A stretch of 64,000 bases of DNA from Burkholderiales bacterium (GTDB taxonomy: Bacteria; Pseudomonadota; Gammaproteobacteria; Burkholderiales; Burkholderiaceae_E), in assembly GCA_027487815.1 (NCBI GenBank), contig JAIYCW010000072.1, positions 124,001 through 188,000 of the forward strand, written 5' to 3'. Of the stretch, positions 26,530 to 35,787 are shown one piece after another. The notes beneath the pieces were generated by a model. It had not been told where the DNA came from and made no database searches. It saw nothing but the letters and a program-made list of their open reading frames with translations. A program made the position numbers and the translations under genes. Position 1 is the first letter of the stretch, and every line of letters starts with the position of its first letter.

Positions 26530-27084
26530 ATGACTACTGGCTTTCTTCGACTGGCTCAAGGTCTCGACCAAATAGCAATCTGGTCTGGAAAGCTGGTGGC
26601 CTGGCTGATTATTCCGATGGTGCTTTCGCTGACCTATGAAGTGGTGGCGCGTTATTTGTTTAACGCGCCCACCCTCTGGGCTTACGACGTGACCTTCATG
26701 ACTTACGGCACCTTGTTCATGCTGGGAGCAGCGTTTACTTTGCAGCGCAAGGGTCATATCCGCACTGATTCGTTTTACTCAAACTGGTCCCCTAAAACCC
26801 AGGCGACAGTTGATCTTGTATGTTACCTGGTGATGTTCTTTCCCTTTATTGCCGTGTTCTTTTATTTTGGCTGGGAATACTTCACCAAAGCGTTCACCAC
26901 TGGCGAGCGCTTCGTCAGCAGCCCGTGGATGCCAATCACCTGGCCTTTCAAGGCAGTGATGCCTTTGACTGGTCTGCTGCTGGGGCTTCAGGGAATTTCC
27001 GAGATGTGTAAATGCCTGCACACATTAAAAACCGGTCAATGGCCAGTTGAGGTCAAAGATGGCGTAGAGGCGGTGCAGATATGA
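26530..27084 (+). CDS. TRAP transporter small permease (DctQ family)
   Basis: The protein has 184 residues from the ATG at 26530; a longer in-frame reading would overlap the binding-protein gene. Four membrane segments are visible, with the DctQ pattern EVVARYLFNAPTLWAYDVT near 37. It joins the binding protein and the large permease. Its stop overlaps the DctM start by 4 nt (ATGA), so the two permease parts are translated together. Confidence 0.9.
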   Translation: MTTGFLRLAQGLDQIAIWSGKLVAWLIIPMVLSLTYEVVARYLFNAPTLWAYDVTFMTYGTLFMLGAAFTLQRKGHIRTDSFYSNWSPKTQATVDLVCYLVMFFPFIAVFFYFGWEYFTKAFTTGERFVSSPWMPITWPFKAVMPLTGLLLGLQGISEMCKCLHTLKTGQWPVEVKDGVEAVQI

Positions 27085-28397
27085 GCCATGAATGGATTGG
27101 TCTGATCGCGCTTGCGATGTTGTTTATCGTTATCTTTATCGGGTTTCCAATTGCCTTCACGCTTGGCGCAGTGTCAATCATCACCGGCCTGATTGCCTTT
27201 GGCCCCATGGTGTTTGATCTGGCGGTGTTGCAAACGTTTGGGGTGATGAAAGACACCGTGTTGGCTTCCATCCCGTTCTTTTTGTTTATGGGATTTTTAC
27301 TCGAGCAATCCGGGCTGATGGAGCGCTTGTTTACCGGTGTTCAGCAACTGTTGTCGGGTGTGCGAGGCTCGCTATATCTGGCAGTGCTGATTACGGCAAC
27401 GATTTTTGCTGCAGCCACCGGTATCGTAGGCTCATCCGTTACGCTGCTTGGCGTGATGGCCGCGCCTTCGATGATTCGCAGCGGCTACGATGCCAAGATG
27501 AGCGCAGGCGCCATTACCGCAGGCGGCACGCTTGGCATCCTGATTCCGCCATCGGTCATGCTGATCGTCATGGGCCCGGTAGTGGGCATCCCCGCCACTG
27601 ACCTGTTTGCCGCAGCCATTATTCCAGGCCTGCTGCTGTCTACGATTTTTACGGTGTGGTGCTTGGTGCGGTGCTGGATCAACCCTGCCTTAGGCCCAGC
27701 TTTGCCGATGGAGATGCGCCCGAAAAAGCTGATGCCGGTAGTGATTGATCTGATGATTGGTGTGGTGCCGGTGATCGTTGTGATTCTGTCTACCTTGGGG
27801 GTGATTCTTGCTGGGATTGCTACTCCAACAGATGCAGGAGCGGTCGGATGTGCTGCCACCTTTATTCTCACTTTGCTCACACGCAGTATGAGCCTCAAGA
27901 AGCTCAAGAAGGCCGCGTTCTCCACGCTTGAGGTGTCCAGCATGATCTTGCTGCTGGTGGCTGCTTCCAATCTCTTTGGTGCGGTGTTTTCCCGGCTGGG
28001 CAGCGCTGAGTATCTCGCGGGCTTATTGACTGGTCTGTCCTTGCCCCCTACCTTGTTGTTGATTGTTATTCTGTTGTTGGTGTTTGTGTTGGGATGGCCT
28101 CTCGAATGGGTGCCGATTGTGTTGATTGTGATCCCGATCGTTTTGCCATTGGTGCAAGCGGCGGGTATTGATCTGCTCTGGTTCTGCACCCTGGTGGCGG
28201 TTACCTTGCAAACCGCTTGGCTTTCGCCACCAGTCGCGCTATCGGCTTACTTTCTCAAAGGCGTGGTGCCGCAATGGGAGCTGAAGGATATCTATAGCGG
28301 CATGGTGCAGTTCATGGTGTTGCAGTTACTTGGAGTTGGGCTGTTGCTGATGTTTCCTGAGCTTGCAACCTGGCTGCCACGGATGAACGACAAATAG
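27081..28397 (+). CDS. TRAP transporter large permease (DctM family)
   Basis: The 438-residue protein has about 12 membrane segments. DctM patterns include VLASIPFFLFMGFLLEQSG, GGTLGILIPPSVMLIVMG and TPTDAGAVGCAATF. It is the sodium- or proton-coupled channel of the TRAP system. With DctP and DctQ it completes a three-part uptake system transcribed with the GMC dehydrogenase. The operon ends here; a hairpin follows at 28426. Confidence 0.92.
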   Translation: MSHEWIGLIALAMLFIVIFIGFPIAFTLGAVSIITGLIAFGPMVFDLAVLQTFGVMKDTVLASIPFFLFMGFLLEQSGLMERLFTGVQQLLSGVRGSLYLAVLITATIFAAATGIVGSSVTLLGVMAAPSMIRSGYDAKMSAGAITAGGTLGILIPPSVMLIVMGPVVGIPATDLFAAAIIPGLLLSTIFTVWCLVRCWINPALGPALPMEMRPKKLMPVVIDLMIGVVPVIVVILSTLGVILAGIATPTDAGAVGCAATFILTLLTRSMSLKKLKKAAFSTLEVSSMILLLVAASNLFGAVFSRLGSAEYLAGLLTGLSLPPTLLLIVILLLVFVLGWPLEWVPIVLIVIPIVLPLVQAAGIDLLWFCTLVAVTLQTAWLSPPVALSAYFLKGVVPQWELKDIYSGMVQFMVLQLLGVGLLLMFPELATWLPRMNDK

Positions 28398-28425
28398 CCT
28401 GAACCGCCCGCAGACCGACCGGTGC

Positions 28426-28446
28426 CCGCTTATCGCAGATAGGCGG
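28426..28446 (+). terminator. Hairpin after the TRAP operon
   Basis: CCGCTTATC / GATAGGCGG forms a 9-bp stem (one G-U pair) with a 3-nt loop, 28 nt after the DctM stop. No U-tract follows, so termination is uncertain. Confidence 0.4.
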
Positions 28447-28479
28447 TCAAGCCTGCCCGATGTCTGGTCGATGCCCTGT

Positions 28480-28513
28480 GACGAAGTGCCTGGATTGCTG
28501 CCTATACTTCGTC
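28480..28513. repeat. 8-bp inverted repeat with an 18-nt spacer upstream of the DUF1800 gene
   Basis: GACGAAGT at 28480-28487 and ACTTCGTC at 28506-28513 are exact inverted copies in the 188-bp gap. They could be an operator or a second hairpin. A GC-rich hairpin CGCCGC / GCGGCG follows at 28525-28542. Confidence 0.35.
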
Positions 28514-28585
28514 CCATGAGGTGACGCCGCAGCATAGCGGCGCAACAAGTTTGAACATAGCCAGGGCGACCGTGAGGATAGGTCC

Positions 28586-30454
28586 ATGTCGCCCCAAGAA
28601 GTTATAGCGCAGCCTGATGCCGCGCTGAAGAACGCCACCGATGACTCAAGCACTCGACTCGCCAGCGTGGGTGCATTTGCGACCCTCGCACTGAGCTTGG
28701 CGGCTTGTGGTGGATCGGGTTCAGGGGCGTCCTCGCTCAACGACCCGAATCAAGGCGGCATGCCCGAATCCAAATCCGGGCCTGCCTCATCCACCACTGC
28801 GCTCAAGGCCGCGCCACTACCCGCGGCCCAGCAGCCAACGGTTGCAGACACCGCGCGATTTTTGGCCCAGGCCAGCTTTGGTGCTACTGGCCAGGCAGAG
28901 ATCAGCGCGGTTCAGCAAGCTGGATTCGAGGCTTGGTTGAACCATCAAATGAGCCTCGGCACCTTCGCCCATCTCGACTATCTGGAAGCGCGCCGTCAGG
29001 TACGCCAGGTCGAACTCAACAGCAAAGCGATGGCTGGTCCGGGGGGGTCGGACGAGCAACCGATGACGCCGCTAGCGGCGCCAGAGATGGCCTTTTTGTC
29101 GGAAGAATGGAGTTATGAAGCGATCTGGCAGCAGTGGCTTTATGACCCTGGCCAATTACGCGCTCGCATGGCCTTTGCCTTGTCGCAGATCATGGTGATC
29201 TCCAATATCGCGCCTGATATTCCGCCTCTGGCCATGTCCTCATACATGGATATGCTGAACCGCAACGCGTTTGGCAATTACCGCACGCTGCTAGAGCAAG
29301 TCACCCTGCATCCTGCCATGGGCTATTACCTCAACATGCTGGAGAGCGAGAAGGAGGATCCCGAGGAGGGCACGCATCCAAATGAAAATTATGCACGCGA
29401 AGTACTGCAGTTGTTTTCGATTGGATTATTGAAACTCAATATTGATGGCAGCCCGCAGCGCGACAGTGCAGGGCGCACTATTCCGACTTACGATCAAGCA
29501 GTGGTGCAGGGATTTGCCAAGGCTTTCAGTGGGTGGAGTTTTGGTGGGCGAAATACCACCCGTGCCGATATGTTTAGCCACGGCGAAGATAACTGGATCG
29601 TGCCGATGCAGGCCTGGCCCAGCAAGCACGATACCGGTGCCAAGCTTCTTCTGGATGGCCGCAGTCTGCCTGCTGGCCAATCCGCGCAAAAGGATATGGC
29701 CGATGCCCTGGATGTGATTTTTAATCATCCGAACGTCGGGCCCTTTATTGGTCGGCGGTTGATTCAGCGCTTTGTGACCAGTAACCCTTCGCCTTCTTAC
29801 ATCGCGCGTGTTGCAACTACGTTCAACAACAACGGACAAGGCGTACGGGGCGATCTGGCGGCGGTCATTAGAGCTGTTCTTCTTGATCCCGAGGCCCGCG
29901 ATATGGCCACTGCGCAATCTGCAAATTTTGGCAAGCAGCGCGAGCCGGTCATCCGCTTTGCAAACATGTTGCGTGCATTAGGTGCCACCTCCAAGAGCGG
30001 CCGAAATGCGATTCACTATCTGGACAGCGCAGATAACGCGATTGGTCAAAGCCCTTTGCTATCGCCTTCAGTGTTTAACTTCTACTCCCCCGATTTTCGT
30101 AACCCCGGTGCAATTGCCAATGCGGGGTTGGTGTCGCCCGAGTTTCAAATCACTACCGAAACGACCGTGGTGGGTGGCTTGAACTTCTTTGCACGACTGA
30201 TCAACGAACACGGCTATGGGTGGGATGAGTCGCGCATTGAATTGAACTATAAGCCGCTGGAAGCGATGGCGGCTTCTTCAATCGCTTTGGTCGATTGGGT
30301 GAATCTGATGTTTGCCAACAGCATGATGAGCGCGGCTTCGCGAGCCTCAATTCTTAAAGCGATCAACGCGATTGCCCCGACCAACCCTACCCAACGGGTA
30401 AAGGCAGCGTTGGTTTTGAGTGCTATCAGCCCCGACTTTGTAGTGCAGCACTAG
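28586..30454 (+). CDS. DUF1800 family lipoprotein
   Basis: The protein has 622 residues. A lipobox-like site (LSLAACGG) lies near residue 46 after a hydrophilic lead-in of about 25 residues, longer than usual for a lipoprotein signal. The DUF1800 domain follows (RFLAQASFGATGQAEI, RMAFALSQIMVIS, NENYAREVLQLFSIG, FIGRRLIQRFVTSNPSP). Its biochemical function is unknown. DUF1800 genes nearly always stand beside a DUF1501 gene, as here (9 nt apart), so the two products probably act together outside the cytoplasm. Confidence 0.85.
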   Translation: MSPQEVIAQPDAALKNATDDSSTRLASVGAFATLALSLAACGGSGSGASSLNDPNQGGMPESKSGPASSTTALKAAPLPAAQQPTVADTARFLAQASFGATGQAEISAVQQAGFEAWLNHQMSLGTFAHLDYLEARRQVRQVELNSKAMAGPGGSDEQPMTPLAAPEMAFLSEEWSYEAIWQQWLYDPGQLRARMAFALSQIMVISNIAPDIPPLAMSSYMDMLNRNAFGNYRTLLEQVTLHPAMGYYLNMLESEKEDPEEGTHPNENYAREVLQLFSIGLLKLNIDGSPQRDSAGRTIPTYDQAVVQGFAKAFSGWSFGGRNTTRADMFSHGEDNWIVPMQAWPSKHDTGAKLLLDGRSLPAGQSAQKDMADALDVIFNHPNVGPFIGRRLIQRFVTSNPSPSYIARVATTFNNNGQGVRGDLAAVIRAVLLDPEARDMATAQSANFGKQREPVIRFANMLRALGATSKSGRNAIHYLDSADNAIGQSPLLSPSVFNFYSPDFRNPGAIANAGLVSPEFQITTETTVVGGLNFFARLINEHGYGWDESRIELNYKPLEAMAASSIALVDWVNLMFANSMMSAASRASILKAINAIAPTNPTQRVKAALVLSAISPDFVVQH

Positions 30455-30463
30455 GAGCCTGCG

Positions 30464-31864
30464 ATGAGAGATTCGGATAGAGCGATTGATTTGGCGCGCC
30501 GCCGCTGGCTGCAGCAGACCGGCATCAGTAGCGCGGCGATGGGACTGATGGGCTTGGGAGGCCTGGAGCTCATGGCCGCTGCAGCCGGACAGTCATTGGG
30601 TGATGTGCAGGCCCAAAGCGCCAACGACTATCGGGCGCTGGTATGCATCTTCATGTTTGGCGGTAATGATGCCAACAATATGGTGGTGCCCACGGATACC
30701 TCCCGCTATGCTCAATATGCGAGGGCCAGGAGTGTGCTGACCCTTAATCGGGATGCGCTGCTCCCAATCACAACTAACACCGGCGCTGCGACTTATGGTC
30801 TGCATCCTGCGATGGCCGGAGTCCAACGATTGGTGAATGCTGGCAAAGCGGCTGTTGTGGCTAATGTCGGGCCGTTGATGGCACCCACCACGCTTGCGCA
30901 GTATCAGGCCCGCTCGGTGCCGCTGCCCATGAATCTGTTTTCGCACAGTGATCAGCAGGCGCAATGGCAGTCATCAATCAGTGATGGCACCGGACGCACT
31001 GGATGGGCGGGTCGAAGCGGTGAGCTGTTGCAAACGCTCAATACCAATCGTGGCTCGACTTGCATCTCGCTGGCGGGCAATAACCTCTGGGAGGTTGGCC
31101 CAACCATAACTTCGTACAAGGTCTCTCCAAGCGGTAATTTCGGATTTGATTTCTATCGGGGTGCTGCGGCTACTGATCCGATGTCGGTGGCAGTCAATGA
31201 AATGCTGGCCGCGCAACGTGCGCATGTGTTTGAGCAAGCCTGGCTCGGCACAATGGAGCGCGCACTTGAAAATCAGCGGGTGTTGTCGCAGGCGCTTAGT
31301 GGATCACAGTTTGCCAACACCTTTCCCAACAGCGGGATCGGCAATCAGCTGCGCATGGCGGCACGCTTGATCAGCGCACGCCAGGGTCTGGGGATGAAAC
31401 GGCAAACAATCTTTTGTTCGATAGGTGGGTTTGATACCCACGGCGATGACCAGCTGCAGCGCCAGCAGCAAAACCTTGGAGAGATCAGTGATGCGGTATC
31501 AGCGTTTTATGATGCAACAGTGGCGCTCGGCGTCGCCGAGCAGGTCACAACCTTCACTGCTTCGGACTTCGGCCGCAACCTTCCATCCAACGGTCAGGGC
31601 TCGGACCATGGTTGGGGCTCGCATCACCTGGTCATCGGTGGCGCGGTCCGGGGGGCGAGCCTGTATGGCACATTCCCGGAGTTGGTAGTCAACGGCCCGG
31701 ATGATGCGGGCACCGGCGTATGGATACCGACAACCTCGGTCGATCAATACGCGGGCACGCTGGCCAAATGGTTTGGTGTAAGTGCCACCGATATGACCAC
31801 CGTGATACCCAACCTCAGCCGGTTTGCTGCAAGCGATTTGGGAATACTCGCGGGGGTGGCTTAA
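30464..31864 (+). CDS. DUF1501 family secreted protein
   Basis: The protein has 466 residues with a Tat-like signal (ARRRWLQQTG then a hydrophobic stretch to about 45). The DUF1501 domain, a member of the alkaline-phosphatase/sulfatase superfamily, shows FMFGGNDANNMVVP, HPAMAGVQRLVNAGKAAVV, FDTHGDDQLQRQQ and DHGWGSHHLVIGG. Enzyme activity is not established for the family. It is paired with the DUF1800 gene. Its stop codon overlaps that of the convergent TerC gene. Confidence 0.85.
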   Translation: MRDSDRAIDLARRRWLQQTGISSAAMGLMGLGGLELMAAAAGQSLGDVQAQSANDYRALVCIFMFGGNDANNMVVPTDTSRYAQYARARSVLTLNRDALLPITTNTGAATYGLHPAMAGVQRLVNAGKAAVVANVGPLMAPTTLAQYQARSVPLPMNLFSHSDQQAQWQSSISDGTGRTGWAGRSGELLQTLNTNRGSTCISLAGNNLWEVGPTITSYKVSPSGNFGFDFYRGAAATDPMSVAVNEMLAAQRAHVFEQAWLGTMERALENQRVLSQALSGSQFANTFPNSGIGNQLRMAARLISARQGLGMKRQTIFCSIGGFDTHGDDQLQRQQQNLGEISDAVSAFYDATVALGVAEQVTTFTASDFGRNLPSNGQGSDHGWGSHHLVIGGAVRGASLYGTFPELVVNGPDDAGTGVWIPTTSVDQYAGTLAKWFGVSATDMTTVIPNLSRFAASDLGILAGVA

Positions 31865-32640
31865 GCCTGATGGCTGTTTGGGCTACTTTGGCCGTCTTGG
31901 CGCGCGCGCTCATCGGCAAGAGTGCTGAGCACAGACTTCTTGGCTCGGCTCCGGATATTGAGCACCTCCACTCCCAGCGAGAAGGCCATCGCAAAGTACA
32001 CATAGCCCTTGGGAATCTTGGTGCCAAAGCCTTCGGCAACCAACACAACGCCGACCACCACCAGGAAGGACAGAGCAAGCATCTTGATAGAAGGATGCCG
32101 CGATACAAATTGACCGATCGGCGTGGCAAATACCATCATCAGGCCCACCGAGGCGACCACTGCAGCAATCATGATGCGTACATCATCGACCATGCCCACC
32201 GCAGTAATGATGGAGTCGAGTGAAAACACCAGGTCAATAATCATGATCTGAAGGATGACTCCAGCAAATGTCGCTCGTGCTACTTGAGCGATGTTCGCGT
32301 CTTCCCCTTCTACTGAATGGTGAATTTCGGTGGTACTTTTCCAAACCAAAAAAAGTCCGCCCAGAATCAGGATCAAATCACGGCCAGAGATCGGTTGGCT
32401 GAACACAGTAAAGAGCGGCTTCACCAGCCCGATGATCCAGGCCAGGACCAAAAGCAGGCCAATCCGCATGAACATCGCCATGAACAAGCCGATCCGGCGG
32501 GCCATCTCGCGGCGCTCGGGTGGCAGCTTGTCGACCAGGATGGAGATAAAAATGATGTTGTCTATGCCCAGCACCAGCTCGAGGGCGGTCAGTGTGGCAA
32601 AAGCAATCCAGGCTTCGGGACTTGAGAGCAGTTCAATCAT
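31861..32640 (-). CDS. TerC/YgdQ-family integral membrane protein
   Basis: The 259-residue protein has about seven membrane segments and the family patterns ELVLGIDNIIFISIL, LVFSLDSIITAVGM and FVSRHPSIKMLALSFL. The two membrane-embedded acidic motifs (GIDN and SLDS) are characteristic. TerC-family proteins are linked to manganese and other metal export or to tellurite resistance. It stands alone, read toward the DUF1501 gene. Confidence 0.9.
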   Translation of the reverse strand: MIELLSSPEAWIAFATLTALELVLGIDNIIFISILVDKLPPERREMARRIGLFMAMFMRIGLLLVLAWIIGLVKPLFTVFSQPISGRDLILILGGLFLVWKSTTEIHHSVEGEDANIAQVARATFAGVILQIMIIDLVFSLDSIITAVGMVDDVRIMIAAVVASVGLMMVFATPIGQFVSRHPSIKMLALSFLVVVGVVLVAEGFGTKIPKGYVYFAMAFSLGVEVLNIRSRAKKSVLSTLADERARQDGQSSPNSHQA

Positions 32641-32736
32641 GACAAGCGGCTCGAAAAGGGGGTTGGCGTGGTGCGACTATCCGCTTCATACTACTGACTA
32701 ACGGTTTCCGAATGTACCAAGAATCGCGAGTGACTC

Positions 32737-33549
32737 ATGAAGAAGATTAAAGAGAATGTCAGGAATGAGAGTGTCAGTAAAGTTGCAGTCGTGACTGGCG
32801 GTGCCCGTGGTATCGGACTCGCCATAGCGCGCTGGTTTCTTGCACATGGCTATCAGGTCGCGATATGGGATATTGATGAGAAGAACCTTAAGGCTGCTCG
32901 CGCTGAACTGAACTCGGAAGATGTGTTGGCTGTGAGTTGTGACATATCCAGCCCGAAGCAGGTGCAAAGCGCGGTTAGAAAAGTGACCAAGCGTTTCGGG
33001 CGTATCGATACTCTCGTCAATAACGCCGGGGTCGCGATCTTCAAGCCCTTGTTGGAAATCAGCTGGAAGGATTGGCGCAGCATCATGGATGTGAATCTGG
33101 ACGGCGCCTTCCTATGTTCGCAAGCTTGCGTGCCGGTGATGATTGCGGGAGGGGGAGGCAGTATTGTCAACGTCGCTTCAATCTCGGGCCTGCGGGCAAG
33201 CACCTTGCGGGTTGCGTATGGCACAAGCAAAGCTGCCCTGATTCACCTCACCAAACAACAGGCTGCGGAGTTGGGTGAGGTTGGTATTCGAGTGAACTGC
33301 ATCGCCCCGGGGCCGGTGCTCACTGAGATGGCCAAGCTGGTACACAGCACCTCGATCATCCAGGATTATTTTGATGCGATGCCATTGGCTCGATATGGCA
33401 CGCCGGAGGAAATTGCCGATGGAGTGGGCTTTTTGTGTAGCGATGCTGCACGATTTGTCACTGGCCAAACCCTGGCAGTGGATGGCGGCTTCGACGCTTC
33501 GGGGATTGGCTTGCCAACGCTTCGTAAAGTAACGGTAAGGCCAAGGTAA
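32737..33549 (+). CDS. Short-chain dehydrogenase/reductase
   Basis: The 270-residue SDR has the NAD(P)-binding TGGARGIGLAIARWF, the NNAG motif (LVNNAGVAIF), catalytic Ser in NVASISG, the YxxxK motif (YGTSKAALIH) and the PG motif (IAPGPVLTEM). The aspartate after beta-2 (IWDIDEKN) suggests a preference for NAD(H). The substrate is not predictable. It is a single gene with its own start and no obvious operon partner. Confidence 0.9.
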   Translation: MKKIKENVRNESVSKVAVVTGGARGIGLAIARWFLAHGYQVAIWDIDEKNLKAARAELNSEDVLAVSCDISSPKQVQSAVRKVTKRFGRIDTLVNNAGVAIFKPLLEISWKDWRSIMDVNLDGAFLCSQACVPVMIAGGGGSIVNVASISGLRASTLRVAYGTSKAALIHLTKQQAAELGEVGIRVNCIAPGPVLTEMAKLVHSTSIIQDYFDAMPLARYGTPEEIADGVGFLCSDAARFVTGQTLAVDGGFDASGIGLPTLRKVTVRPR

Positions 33550-33618
33550 AGCAAAGGTAAAGCACTTCAGGCCTGCCGTACCCCCGCTCTTTACTCCGCT
33601 CTGGTATCCGACACTTGT

Positions 33619-33927
33619 TTAGGCGATTTGAGATTCTCGAGTAACCACATGCAGATCAATGGCCTGCATGGATGGCAAAGTCTTGAGATCGAAGTTGGCC
33701 TGTAATACCAGCCACGAAGTAGCGTCATCACCAAAGTACTTGGCGAGTCTTGCCGCAGTATCAGCTGTCACCGAGCGCCGCTCCTTGACTATCTCATGCA
33801 CTCGGGTAGCGGGCACATTAAGTGCCAACGCAAGGGCGTTAACGCTCAGGCCAAGAGGCAGCAGGTAGTCTTCGCGCAAAACTTCTCCTGGGTGAACCGC
33901 CCGCATTCGATTAGTTAATTTTTTCAT
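33619..33927 (-). CDS. higA: HigA-type XRE antitoxin, orphan
   Basis: The 102-residue protein has the HigA pattern HPGEVLREDYLLPLGLSVNA. It is followed by the helix-turn-helix ALALNVPATRVHEIVKERR and a WLVLQANFDL tail. HigA neutralises the RNase HigB and represses the operon. In higBA the toxin gene precedes the antitoxin, but only 15 bp separate this gene from the upstream CoA-transferase gene and 69 bp lie downstream. No toxin is therefore encoded here. It may be a relic or a stand-alone regulator. Confidence 0.85.
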   Translation of the reverse strand: MKKLTNRMRAVHPGEVLREDYLLPLGLSVNALALALNVPATRVHEIVKERRSVTADTAARLAKYFGDDATSWLVLQANFDLKTLPSMQAIDLHVVTRESQIA

Positions 33928-33942
33928 CGCCTTCCTTTCAGT

Positions 33943-35463
33943 CTATGCCCGCAACAGCTCCGGCCCACAATGTGGCAACACATCGCGCTCCAAATTCGCA
34001 TGCGGTGCAACTTCAATCAGCCTTAGGCGTGGCTCGCCTTGGTGCAATACCAAATCGAACACGGCAAGATCGGTGATGTAGCGCACCTGGGTGCCTTGCT
34101 CCAGGGCATAGCGGCCATTAAAGGACAGGTGCTCAACCCGGGGCAGCAGCTTGCTGCGGCCGCGGTTCATGAAGCTGCCAAGAAACACCAGCGATCGGCT
34201 CGATTGGGTAATGTTGATGAAGCCACCAACACCTGCGAGAAGCCGGTGATTGCCTTGACCAAAAAGGCTCACATTCACATTGCCTTGCCAATCAAACTGC
34301 GCCATGCCCAACATGGCCAGATCAATGCCCCCGCCATCATAGAAGTCGAATTGCGCTGGCTCGTCCACCACGGCTTGCGGAAAGCGGCTCGCGCCAAACG
34401 ATAGTCCGTCTGCTGGGGTGCCTCCAATCGGGCCGGCCTCCACGGTGAGGGTGTATTGATCAACCCCTGCCGCATGCGCAATGGCTCCGACACCTGCAGG
34501 CATTCCAACGCCCAAGTTCACCACGCTGGGGTGTTGACGCACAAGTTCGAGCGCGGCGCGGCGTTGAATTGCAAGACGTTGGCTTGCAGCATCCGCTGGA
34601 TCGCTGGCTTCGAGTGCAGCGGGTAGTGCGATAAGTCTGCTGACATCGGGTTCCACCCCAATCGGTGCCGCACTGACATAGTCGAGATTCATGGCCTCAC
34701 CGAAGGTCATGTGGTGCTCGATGTCATCGGGCGCGACTTCAACAATGTAGTCCACCAATATGCCGGGCACTTTAACCAAGTGTGGATGCGCATGCTGGTC
34801 GACCCGCTTCTTTACTTGGGCTATGACCTTGCCACCTGAGTTACGCGCCGCTTGTGAGATCGCGAGCAACTCATGATGAAACGGTTCATGCTCGCAGCTC
34901 AGATTGCCCAGCGCATCAGCGCATGTGGCTCGGATCAGCGCAAAGTGGATCGGCATCGGCTTATAACGAAGCCAGGGCTGCCCATCAATATCAATGCGTT
35001 CGACCAGATCATCCACGGTGCAGGCATTGAGCTTGCCGCCGTCATGCGTGGGATCAACGAACGTGTTCAGGCCGATGCGGGTGATTACGCCTGGGGTTTT
35101 CGCAGCAATTGCGCGATACAGGTGGGTGATCACACCTTGAGGAAGATTCCAGGCTTGCGCTAGATTGTCTGTGGCCAGTTTGGCGAGCTTGGGAGCGCTG
35201 CGCCAATGGCCACCGATGATGCGGGTCGTCATGCCGGGATGCCCGAAGTGATTCACGCCGCGTGCTCCACGGTCCCCCTGGCCCGCTGAATAGATCAGCC
35301 GTAAATCCCGGGGGCTATCGGTGGCAAGGAAGCGCTGCTCAAGCGCGCGTGTGACGGCCTCGGCATGCCCCACGCCCACAAACCCTGCGCTTGCAACTGT
35401 TGCGCCAGAAAACACAAGCTCAGCGGCTTGCTCGGCAAAGATCCATTGCGGACGATGTTGCAT
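33943..35463 (-). CDS. Acyl-CoA:acetate/acetoacetate CoA-transferase (YdiF/propionate CoA-transferase type)
   Basis: The 506-residue protein fuses the alpha and beta halves of family I CoA-transferases. The first half has SGATVASAGFVGVGHAEAV and LIYSAGQGDRGARGVNHFG. The second has the catalytic glutamate in TVEAGPIGGTP and the QFDFYDGGGIDLAMLGMAQ segment. It moves CoA between short-chain acids through a glutamyl-CoA intermediate. The DUF1840 gene lies just upstream on the same strand (6 nt), so they are probably co-transcribed. The acid partners are not known. Confidence 0.88.
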   Translation of the reverse strand: MQHRPQWIFAEQAAELVFSGATVASAGFVGVGHAEAVTRALEQRFLATDSPRDLRLIYSAGQGDRGARGVNHFGHPGMTTRIIGGHWRSAPKLAKLATDNLAQAWNLPQGVITHLYRAIAAKTPGVITRIGLNTFVDPTHDGGKLNACTVDDLVERIDIDGQPWLRYKPMPIHFALIRATCADALGNLSCEHEPFHHELLAISQAARNSGGKVIAQVKKRVDQHAHPHLVKVPGILVDYIVEVAPDDIEHHMTFGEAMNLDYVSAAPIGVEPDVSRLIALPAALEASDPADAASQRLAIQRRAALELVRQHPSVVNLGVGMPAGVGAIAHAAGVDQYTLTVEAGPIGGTPADGLSFGASRFPQAVVDEPAQFDFYDGGGIDLAMLGMAQFDWQGNVNVSLFGQGNHRLLAGVGGFINITQSSRSLVFLGSFMNRGRSKLLPRVEHLSFNGRYALEQGTQVRYITDLAVFDLVLHQGEPRLRLIEVAPHANLERDVLPHCGPELLRA

Positions 35464-35469
35464 AAGCCC

Positions 35470-35787
35470 TCAAACGCCCCAGGTGATTTCGCGCCCCGCT
35501 TGGTGGGAGCGTTCGAGCAGTTCAATGAATGGCACAAGACGTTGGGCGAGGCTGACCCGTTGCGACGCGGTCTCATCATCTTGCGTAGCACTGACCTCCG
35601 GGGCAGGCGGTCGGGCGCGGGATTGTTGGGCAGCTTCGCGCAGCAGGCGTAAGGCCTCAGGCATGTGTTCGGGCACAATGATGCCTTGGGCGCCCGGTGT
35701 TTTGCCAATCAGGCGCAGCACTTCTTCGGCCACCGCTTCGGTCATTACCACGGTGCCCGCCACTCGGGACTTGAATTCATAAATCAT
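35470..35787 (-). CDS. DUF1840 family protein
   Basis: The 105-residue protein has the family opening MIYEFKSRVAGTVVMTEA and the GIIVPEHMPEALRLLREA segment. DUF1840 is a small conserved proteobacterial family of unknown function. Its start codon overlaps the start of the divergent lipoprotein gene by 2 bp, so each promoter must lie inside the other gene. Confidence 0.8.
   Translation of the reverse strand: MIYEFKSRVAGTVVMTEAVAEEVLRLIGKTPGAQGIIVPEHMPEALRLLREAAQQSRARPPAPEVSATQDDETASQRVSLAQRLVPFIELLERSHQAGREITWGV

Noticed and set aside
33550-33618. Two copies of AAGGTAAAGC after the SDR gene as a small repeat array or attachment site.
   Set aside because: Only two short copies are present, with no integrase or further repeats; most likely chance.
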